In this document: positions 55,356-64,000 of the stretch, in pieces
How the letters are laid out: each line of letters starts with the position of its first letter
How positions within the stretch are numbered: position 1 is the first letter of the stretch
DNA from: Hyphochytrium catenoides
Lineage: Eukaryota; Sar; Hyphochytriomycetes; Hyphochytriales; Hyphochytriaceae
Direction of reading: 5' to 3'
NCBI GenBank assembly: GCA_900088475.1
Contig: FLMG01002721.1
Location: 1 to 64,000, forward strand
Length of the DNA stretch: 64,000 nt
Translations under genes and position numbers: made by a program
Notes under the pieces: model-generated
What the model saw: the letters and a program-made list of their open reading frames with translations, nothing else
Databases searched by the model: none
What the model was told of the DNA's origin: nothing

Positions 55356-58300
55356 CTAGACTGCGCGGACGGTCGGGGGTGCAGGCTTTTTACCGTCGTT
55401 GAAATATCTAACGGCAGACCTCACCTCTTCAGCGGTCCTTCTGCGCATATCTGATCCATCTTTCCTACCTCCTGGCCGGCTGAATCTGCCCTTAGTCTGA
55501 CCCTTGCTATCGTCCACGTAGCCGCTGTACTCAAGGCTCGCGGCGTCTATGCCTTGGTGTCGAAGTCTGCCGCGAATAGCCTCCTGATCGCCTCGCCGGA
55601 TTCCTATATCATTCGTGACTTCCTCCACAGTCTGCAAGACAACATGACAGGGAGAGGAGTTAATCTTCCGTCCACTCTCGTCCATTTCCCTCTATCTCTG
55701 GCCCTCTAGTTCCCAAAGCCTCTGCCTATATATCCGTTTTCCTCACTGATCTCAAGCCGGGAGCCTTACCTGAGAGCCGTCCTTATTAGTCACCAGCACT
55801 CTTCTGTTTGATGTGTTCTCACACCAGCCCTTCCCTCCAGAGATGTGCCAGGCGTTCCTTATCATAAGCTCAAAGTAATCATCGCCGTCAATAGCTGCAC
55901 TAATGTTCCTATAATATTCTTCGAACTCCTCCCGAGTGACTATTTCGTCTCTTTCTCCTGCCGAGCCTTTGCCTCCCTGAAAGTTGTCCAAGAACTCTTT
56001 CAAGGCTTGTCCCTTGGTCATGGTACCGTCTAGGACTTGAGGATGCTGGGAGACGTCATATGCCCCTTCTAGATCGTGGAGGTCAACCTGTCCATCTCCC
56101 GTTCGATCAAGGATATCAAAAGCTTGATGGACAAGCCGGAGTCTTCTCTCGTTCATTGGTCCTCTGAGCCCTATCATCAGCTCATCGAAGTCAATGCTGT
56201 TACTCTTGTCCCTGTCCAGGTAGGTGAAGAGATCATCCAACTCTCGGGCATTGAGCAGTAGACCCTGCCCGGCAAGACCACTCTTCAGCTCTTCTCGGGT
56301 CAGCTTCCTGTCCCCATTATCGTCAAACCTACCGAGTGCTCTCTGTACGGCATGTATCCCATTTCCCCCACAAGACTGAAGAATCTTCAGTCTCAGCCTC
56401 TCCACTGTAGAAAGAGGCTCTGCAACTTCTTTCTTCCCCTTTCCAAAGCGCTCTTGAAAGTGCTCATGCAGCCGGACGAGGTCGATGGTCCCTGAACCAT
56501 GAGGGTCTAAACTCTCAGCCAGCTGTTGCGCCACTCTCCTCGAGAGAACCTTCACACTTGAGTCCTTCCTGTTTAGTCTTTGGGTCAGGTCCAGAAGCTG
56601 GTGGGCAAAGGCATTGACATTCATCTTTTCAGCACCATCGGCAAGGACCCGATTAGCCCCTAGCCTGTTGGTCATCTCCTCCAATGTGAGCGCCTTGGAG
56701 AGAGTAGTGGTCCCTCCATTTGCTGTGATAACTGTCTCTTTGGGCGTGTACAGAAGTTCTTTCAGCTGAAGGATAGCGTCTTTCTCTTCTGGCTCCTTAG
56801 ACAGACGGATAGTTCCTTGTTGTCCTCCAGAGGATGGTCTTGATACTGGCCTGCGCGATGTAAGCGCAGGCTGTGGTGGAAGAGCTTCATCACCACTTCC
56901 GTTGAGATATCCATCCCACTCATTGCCCTGATCTTCCTCTAACCTGCTCTTTGCCTTGCTGGTAGTACCTGGAGGGCTGGAGCGCCGTCGATCTATGATC
57001 TCTCGGCTAGTTCTTGCCCTACCGCTATGTGTAGAGAGGGATCGTCTCTCATTATATCTGAGTTGTTCTTCGGCCGCGAGCTCCCTCCGTCTCACTGTGT
57101 CACGTCCCCCAGGAGATCTTAGTTCCTGGGTTTCGACTTCCTGATGTCTTTCTGAGTGGCGTTGGGGCGCCTTGTCGGCCCTCCTCCCTTGGCGATTATG
57201 CTCATCCATTCCGTACCTCGTATCTCTCGCAGTGCCACGCTCATCTCTTCTCCCTCCTCCTCCTACTTCTCCGAGAAGGCCTGGCCTCTTCTCTGGCTTC
57301 CTAGGCTTTTCCGTGGCATCAATAGAGCCGTAATATCCCAGCTTCTCCCCCTGCCGTACTCGGTTGTCTTGCTGCAGCTTGTTCCTGATGGCGGCCTCAT
57401 CTCGGCCTCTAATCCTGATATCATTTCTTACCTCTTCCACTCTCTCATTTCCATCTTCCCCTTGTACTAGCACCCGCCTGTTACTGCTGTTTGCTGCTGC
57501 GCCCTTCCCTCCCGCTATGTGCCAAGCATTCCGGATCATTAGCTCGAAATATCCATCATCGTCTATCGACGCGCTAACATTTCGATAGTACGCATAGAAC
57601 TCCTCTCGAGTAATAAGGTTGTCATAGTTGTTGCTAATATCTGGACGCTCCCACTGCTGCATAAACTCCTTTACGACCTGCTCCTTCGTCTTCCTCCGCG
57701 CCACCACGTCAGGGTGCTTGCTAGCATCATATAGCTCTAGCATCTCTTCAAGAGAGACCTCATCGTTCCCATTCACATCCAGCTGATCGAAGGCAAGGTC
57801 TATCAGTCTCTTGCGGACTTCATTCAGCTCCCCTCTGAGACCTGAGAGGAGCTCATCAAATGATACTGAACCTGAGCCGTCATTGTCTAAGAAATGGACG
57901 AGGATGTCCAGCTCCTTGGGGGAGAGGTCAATGCCAAAGTCCCTTAGTCCATAGTTTAGCTCCTCAGCGGATAGCTTCTTATCCCCGTTATTGTCTAGGA
58001 TACGGAAGAGACGAGCGATGGTGTGGAGCCCATTGGCACCGAGGCGCGCGGTCAGAGTATCTCGGATGCGGGCCAGTACCTTCTGCTCCTTCTCCTGCTC
58101 TTCTTCTCCGCCGAATATCCCGACCAAACTAGTCTCATTTCTTCTAGCAGCCGATGGGCGTCCAAACACCACTTCGTCATCTTGTCGTGAGGAGATACCA
58201 TGGTGTCTGACGGACCCAGAAGAGAGCGGCCGGACGGATCCTTGAGCCGATCTTGGCCGTAGGCTCGGTCCGAGAGGATGTTTCCCTGAGCTCGGCCGTA

Positions 58301-59376
58301 CCTGGGCAGGGCGTACACCTGCAGATGGTGGCCTCCTCATAGGAGTCGAAGAAGTAGATAACTTCCGTGGCTCTTCGTCTCTCTTTGCCCTCCTAGCCTT
58401 GGTATCCAGTGCTGCTCTCAGCTGTTGTGACCATGATGCTTCAATGGTACCATTTGGAGTGAGCAGCAGCTCCAGAGCCGGTGCCAGACTAAGCCGGACA
58501 GACTTCCTCTTCTTGGCATGCTCACCTGCGACTGCTATGATGGCCTGGACAGTTTGCTGTAGGTGCTCACGGTTAAGAGAAGATCTCTTGGCCAGCTTGG
58601 ACCAGTTCATCTTCGCAATCGGCGTCGGTGCTATAGGACGTGGGAGAGGCATACGGCTAATCAGATATCACGCGGAGAAGGCATCGAGAGCAGGGTTGCG
58701 CACAGAGTGGTGGGAAGCTGGCGAGACGGAGGCGTGACAAGAAAAGCTGATGAACTCGCTGTAAGGGAATTGGACGAGCATGTGGTTGAAGAGGAAGTAC
58801 CGATATGAGCAGGAAGGAATCGCTAAAGCACACTAACTGCAAGACCAAGGAGGCCAGCTTAGGCGTTCGAGAACAAAGGAATCGTAAGCTGGCTAGAAGG
58901 AGGTAGCGCGCGTAATAGAAGTTCAATGTTGCCTCTTGCTTAGAAGGGGGTGAGTAGAACTAACCCAGGGGAGGAGGAGACTGCTGCTTGACATTGTACT
59001 GCTGTTGGAATCCATTAGAAAGAATGAACACCAAGGTCCCTGCTTTGGAAATAGCGAAAGTCCCTAGGCCTTCAATGTTCAGTGGCTGGAATTCAAGAAG
59101 ATGGTGGAGGACGTAATCTGACAGCTCTTTCCAGGCCTTTAAGGTGTCGTCCTACGTCGTACGGCAAATCGTCAGAAACACAGGTGAAAAGTACTGGCAG
59201 AAAGGACAGCTGTGCTGGGGTTGAAAGAACCGGAACAAACGCGATGCAACGCCTCGCCATGTGCCAACACCTGTAGTAATGAAAGGACTCACCAATGAAA
59301 AGAGTTTCACACGCTCTTGAGCCTGGCAGACAAGCTCGGCAAGCGTCAGATCTGGAGCGCTCTGCGTTGGGGCCAT
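55356..59376 (-). CDS. CCDC81-type double HU-domain protein with duplicated calcyphosine-like EF-hand units
   Basis: Four exons (59376-59293, 59151-58965, 58630-55770 and 55631-55356) sum exactly to 1135 aa. The first HU-like domain includes LKAWKELSDYVLHHL, PLNIEGLGTFAISK and FILSNGFQQQYNV. The second starts LAPTPIAKMNWSKLAKRSSL and includes ALELLLTPNGTIEASW. The pair resembles the eukaryotic bacterial-HU-like domains of CCDC81. Two calcyphosine-like units follow. Each has EF-hands (DNNGDKKLSAEEL, DNDGSGSVSFDEL; DDNGDRKLTREEL, DRDKSNSIDFDEL), a YYRN(V/I)SA.ID.D.YFELMIRNAWHI(A/S)GGKG block, and a trailing VEEV.NDI.IR motif. Most loops keep the acidic ligands, so calcium binding is likely. A disordered linker separates the units. 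It is probably a ciliary or basal-body calcium-responsive scaffold; the localisation is inferred from family members. Confidence 0.82.
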
Positions 59377-60018
59377 CCTTCCTTCTGGAAGGCTACCAAT
59401 CAGCTGAGCTTCAGCCTCCCACGTGGGCCTGAAGAATTAAACTTGTGACTCTTCTCAAAGCTCAATAAACCCCTTGTTCTCCACGTCCAGGATGGCGCAT
59501 CCGCGCCCATTCTCATCAACAAACGCCTCCGCCGCTGCTCTCCCTACCGTCTGACTCTGTAGGTGAGAAGCTCCGTCACAGGCTGACTGGAGCACTGATG
59601 AGCCGCCAACCGCCGACCAAACCATCCACAGAACAGAAAATGTAACGACCTCTTCCCGAACCTAATGATTACTTATGTTAGATCTATATGTGATTAATCA
59701 ATTAAGGTTGGCGCCACCTCCAACCCCCGTTCCCGCCAAATGATTTGTATGAAAAGCTCTTCTTCCCATCAGAGCTCCTCCGATCCTTTGACTCGAGCAG
59801 AGCTCAAGAAGGCATTGTCTGGAGCTCTGGGAGTATGTAGGAGAGTGAAGCGTTGCAGACTGAAAGCACCTGTGGATGGAAGTTGCATTTGCAATCGTTC
59901 TTAAGACTAGCATCTGTGCCGTTTTAGCTGTTAAAGACCGTGATAACTTATTGCACAAGACCAAGCTTAGCGTTTGTACATATTCTTGGCTCTGGGAAAC
60001 TTCATAACATAGAGAGGA
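59377..60018. promoter_or_regulatory. Divergent intergenic region, HU/EF-hand gene / POLE2
   Basis: About 640 bases lie between divergent start codons. A minus-strand frame near 59700-59960 has no homology I can see. I see no named motif. Confidence 0.5.
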
Positions 60019-63000
60019 ATGGGGCCAGCTACAGGACAGAATGCCGCAGCCCTACAGCGAGACATTGTTCGCAGCTTTCGCATGGAAGGGCTAATCCCTC
60101 AAGCTGCCTCGGTTAAAGCCTTGATATCCGTACTGTCAAGGTAAGCTGCGAGGATTCTGTGGTAGAGGAAGAGCGCTCCTAATCCGCGTACCTGTGCCTA
60201 ATATTGTCAGGGAGCAAGACAGTGATGCCGCATTGGAAGTGATAGTCCGTGCCATAAAGGAGAGAATTGAGCGCAGAGAAGGTACGCAGGAAGAGATTCT
60301 CATCGGTCTTAAAGCTTAGCACTTATGAGGGCAATTCGCTGTCTAACCGGCAGTGTTCTTTAGTGTCGTCCGCGCTAGTCACCGTGGAGCTGATAGAAAA
60401 GATTGTCGCGGACCTCACACAGACAGATGAAGATGTTGGAGCCCAGGCATTGCAGGTTGGAACGCGCACAGCAATCCCGAGATAAAACAGCCTCTCTCTC
60501 TTGAGTCGTACGCCTACCCTGCACATTCACTCACCTATCAGTCCCGCAGTCTATCGCGTGACCTTAATTGTGGGTCTGACCTGGCCCATTCCTTCTAGGT
60601 GTTTGACTCCTTCAAGATTCCTGCGCTCCGGTTTGACAGCGTTATAAGAAAATATCTATTGGAGGAAGGCCCCCGACGGCTGTTCGGAGATCCTGCGACT
60701 AAGACAGCCATGTTTCGAGAAAGGTACTCATTGGCTCTGAATTCCTTAGGTCTATAGGCATTACTTGCTTACTCCATTGCAGATCTGTCCCTAACTGCTC
60801 TTTCGCTACCAGTTGTTCCACTAGTTCAACTGATAGATGAACTTCTCTCTTGGCTCACTTTTAGGTTCAAACTCATGCAGCAGAGAGTCAAGCGATGTTC
60901 AATCTTCTCGCCGCCTGTGATACGATCGGCCGAGGCTTCCTATATTGAGGTCTGTGTAGATGCTCTATCGTGTGACCTGTGTATGACCATAATCGTTGAC
61001 TTTTGCAAGTGTAGCTCAAGGCCGTTGAGTCTCTCTTTGGCCATAAGGGGCAGGTGCGCGTGCTTGGAATGCTAGTGAGAGGCCAAAATGGCACCTTCGT
61101 GCTGGAAGATCTTACCGCAACGGTGGCGCTAAACTTTTCTGAGGCCGTAAGATTGCTCCTCATACTGGTTTCGTCCTAGTGATAGTGGCTAAGGCTCTGC
61201 ACTGCTCTGTCACCGTCTTCGCGCCCGTCCAGCAACCCACAAGTGGCCTAATCACAGAGAACTGCATAGTCCTAGTGGAAGGAGTGATGCAGGGCGAGGT
61301 GCTGCATATCCATGTATGGTAACTCTCGTCTGCAGAGATTCTTCGCGTCCTCATTTCTTCATCGCTCCTTGTGAACTGTTCTGCGGGTTTCCTGCAGTCA
61401 ATAGGCTTTCCTCCTCCTGAGCCACGGGCACAGACTGTGGCTTTGCTGGGCCAGCAGGATGCCCTCGGCCTCAAAATAAGTGCACAAAGACTGCGGGAGA
61501 TGAAGGAAATGGAGGAGCGAGCAGAAGATAGCATGTTTGTCATTCTGTCGGACGTGCACCTAGACCAGCCAAAAGTAAGGGCTTTGTTTCTCCGGCTCCC
61601 GGGCTCTGTTAGGGGAAGCTCTAGCTTTTTCCTTCAGCGTCTCTCCACTGCCATGTTTTTCATGGGATGCACCGCGAACTTCTGCAACCTGCCAAACCTA
61701 CCTCGCTATCACTACTTACCGTGCGCATGCCTGTGAACTGCAGGTCATAGAGAAGCTACATATGCTCTTTGAAGGATTCAGTGCGGTAGTACCAACTCTA
61801 TTTGTCTTGATGGGAAACTTCACGTCAGAGCCTATTGGCCACGGTAAGACCACAAGCCGGCTGCATAAGCTGCTTGCTAGCCAAACGCTGCTGTCTGGTT
61901 TTGTTCTAGGTTGAAGCTCCAGGTGCTTGAAGAAGTATAATCGCTCTTGTTTCTTATGTTGATCGTCCATTTCTTGGTAGCCAAGAGCTTGGTTCCGCAG
62001 GTCTGTGCTCTCGTCTGTCTACCTGTGCTTCCTTCACACGTCCAGGAGCACTGGACCTTCCACCTATTGCATTTATCCTTCTCAACTGAGCCTTGCTCTT
62101 AATCTTCGCTCTCGTCACAGGCGCTCTCAGTATGAGTGACTATCACGGCTGCTTCCAGCGACTCTTGACTGTCATTCAGAGCTATCCTGCTTTGGTTGAA
62201 GGATCCGCCTTCCTTTTCATCCCTGGACCCCAAGATCCTGGCTATGGCAATATTCTCCCTCGGCCGGGGGTGAGCATCCTCCTTCTTCGCTCCCTCTTCC
62301 TTCTTCCCACTGGTCTCCACCTGCAATCCTCCTTCCTTCCCCCCATTCGCCCGTCCCATAATGGATGGCGGCGTCTTGCTGCTCTGCTGCCATGTCAAAA
62401 AGTCTCCTCCCTCGTGAAGCTAACTTGGCGTTTGTAGCTTGCCTCCTTTTTCACTGAAGGTTTGAGGACGAAGCTTCCCCACTGCCATTTCCCCTCAAAT
62501 CCAGCAAGGTGACTCTATATATATCTTCGGTTCCCCTCTGATTCTAGTGCCCTTCAGGTCCATTTTGCGTTGATACATACAAGCTGTATGCTCTAGTTCT
62601 TTTGAGAGTCTACCATCTGTACAGCTGCCGAGAGTGTCATTGTTCTTGAGCCTTGCGGTACGGTCAATGCTTCGCTCTGCTTATGAGGCTTCTTACGTTG
62701 GCTGGCAGGGTTCGGTTTTATACCAAGGAGTTTGTCTTCTTCCGTGCCGACATTCTGAACAAGATGCGACGACACTGCGTCCTTCCTCCTCAGGATTGTG
62801 AGGAACAACACTTGGAAGGAGAGGAGGAGAATATGGAGGAGGAGGGACAGCAGGATGGAGACAAGGAGAAGAGAAAGAGGAAGAAAATTCAACCGTCGGA
62901 ACATGTACAAACGATATAGCCTACTAACATGCCGTCTTTCTTTCCTTCAATCTCCTTTGGGACTCATGTAGGGGGAAGACGAGAGGGAGAGAGGACACAC

Positions 63001-63659
63001 CTTCTCTCACACCTCTCTCTGTTCTTGGGTCTCTGCTCCTCTCTTCCCTAGCCCTTAGCGCTTATTTGTCGTTCTGACGCGCGTCTTTCTTGACTGCCTA
63101 TTGACCACAGCTGGTAAAGACTATTGTTGAGCAAGCTCATCTGTGTCCATTACCTTTATCGGCTCGCCCCATCCACTGGCAGTATGACAACGCGTTGAGG
63201 CTGACCCCTTTGCCCCATGTGGTAAGTCATTGTATTGAGGGCAGGGCTGCTTTATATAGGATTGCGGTGTCCTTGGACCCTCACCTTTCTCTGGCGGGGA
63301 GTCAGCTTACCCAGATGATGATAATTCACGTCTCGCTCTCTCTTTAGCTCGTCCTAGCTGACCACACGGATCAATATCAGTGGGGGTATGCGGATTCATT
63401 AGCTCTAAATCCAGGTAAACAGCCTCAGAACAAGCCTCTCGAGACATGTGATGCCTGCCCTTTAGCTCCAAGATAAAGATGTCGCCTCAGTGGTCTTATA
63501 TTCCTGTCTTACATTAACACTCACTCTCTCTCTCTCCCCTCTCTCTCTCTCTCTTCCTGCAACCTGTGAAACTTTTTAGGTCCTTTTAACGTGGATTACT
63601 CCTTTGTGGTACATCGAGTCACGGCAGGAGAGACAGAGTTTAGCAGGATCGATGATTGA
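60019..63659 (+). CDS. POLE2: DNA polymerase epsilon subunit 2 (B subunit, DPB2)
   Basis: A many-exon gene starts at ATG 60019 ([20 protein letters not shown]) and ends at the TGA at 63657-63659. The N-terminal helical domain ([20 protein letters not shown]) matches the Pol-epsilon B N-domain. After a linker with [12 protein letters not shown] come the OB fold ([23 protein letters not shown]) and the inactive calcineurin-like phosphoesterase domain. That domain is marked by [53 protein letters not shown] and [14 protein letters not shown]. It finishes [13 protein letters not shown], as in the family. POLE2 holds the catalytic POLE1 to the CMG helicase and is essential for origin firing and leading-strand synthesis. 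A charged, low-complexity insertion (about 40 residues, near 62790-62905) interrupts the phosphoesterase domain after the RRHCVLPPQ segment. Confidence 0.94.
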
Positions 63660-64000
63660 TAGCCTTGCGTCCACAAACCCCATATCCCGGGCACCCGGTG
63701 CCTTACTCCGCTTAACCTTGTACACTAATTCAGCTGACCTGAAGCTAAGGACATGTACTATAATCATCTCAGCGTCCACCAGTAACTATTCTAGAGAGAT
63801 AGTCCGCCATTATTGACGTGAGGGCTGGGATCGTAAGCAGCGGACTGATCCAATGCCAACGTATCGGCCGTCTACATGTCTTCTTTTTCCTCTGTTTTTC
63901 CTCTCTCATCCTGCATAATCGATGTTTGTCGTTCTCCTGTCGTCTTTCGTCCAACTCCTCTGTCTTGGACATCTCCGTGGTGCCGGTCTTCAAGGTAGTC
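63660..64000. other. Window end, downstream of POLE2
   Basis: About 340 bases follow the POLE2 stop. A minus-strand frame with a basic stretch (KHRLCRMREEKQRKKKTCRR) could be a fragment of a neighbouring gene, but I cannot support it. Confidence 0.4.

Noticed and set aside
58674-58676. In-frame TGA upstream of the EF-hand ATG, suggesting UGA recoding or a 15-nt intron
   Set aside because: Using the acceptor at 58631-58632 removes it and gives a perfect in-phase join; VMP1, POLE2 and exportin-7 all use TGA as a normal stop.
59698-59964. 88-aa minus-strand frame between the HU/EF-hand gene and POLE2
   Set aside because: Composition and position give no support; no homology recognised.
1-64000. 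Mobile elements, viral insertions or CRISPR arrays
   Set aside because: No transposase, reverse transcriptase, integrase, terminal repeats or spaced direct repeats seen; repeats are microsatellites and two short tandem duplications.

Overview
This is a gene-dense, intron-rich eukaryotic nuclear window. Nearly every gene is cut into short exons by GT-AG introns, many of them 60-300 nt, so the genes were rebuilt by joining exons whose reading phases agree. For ten genes the joined exon lengths sum to whole codons. I see no rRNA, CRISPR array, transposon or bacterial operon, and no tRNA I would defend. Microsatellites of (GA)n/(CT)n are abundant, and the three assembly gaps (N runs) include one inside a (GA)n array and one inside a gene. 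The gene content suggests a free-living flagellated protist: a centriolar HYLS1-like protein, a CCDC81-type HU/EF-hand protein, condensin II, complex I and VMP1. A SHAQKYF-type MYB protein carries a second 'GRWTKEEEE' domain that I know mainly from stramenopiles (diatoms, oomycetes), so a stramenopile or relative is my best guess. This is inference, not proof.

Layout. 0-10 kb: 3' end of a HYLS1-like gene (+), V-ATPase subunit E (-), GET3/ArsA ATPase (+), a multispanning lipid-kinase-like protein (-), and the cohesin acetyltransferase ESCO/Eco1 (+). 10-20 kb: condensin-II subunit NCAPG2 (-), convergent with ESCO, then a small unidentified gene and VMP1 (+), which is broken by an assembly gap. 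20-35 kb: NDUFA12 of complex I (+), an R3HCC1L-like protein with two candidate exon-junction-complex motifs (-), the MYB/GRWTKEEEE protein (-), and the ribosome-biogenesis helicase DRS1/DDX27 (+). 35-46 kb: a CaMKK-like kinase with an N-myristoylation signature (-), a CDK5-like kinase with a PSTAIRE helix (-), and an ERF4/CHIC/GOLGA7-family palmitoylation cofactor (+). 46-64 kb: exportin-7 (-), a fusion of a tRNA-splicing endonuclease catalytic domain with a P-loop polynucleotide-kinase-like domain (+), a two-HU plus duplicated EF-hand protein (-), and DNA polymerase epsilon subunit 2 (+).

The most striking object is the endonuclease-kinase fusion at 53.5-55.3 kb. One uninterrupted exon encodes both the end of the nuclease fold, with its catalytic lysine, and the kinase Walker A loop, so the fusion does not depend on a doubtful splice. 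It would place pre-tRNA cleavage, which leaves a 5'-OH, and 5'-OH phosphorylation in one polypeptide. Several genes share a chromosome-biology theme (ESCO, NCAPG2, POLE2), but in eukaryotic DNA neighbourhood alone is weak evidence of joint function.
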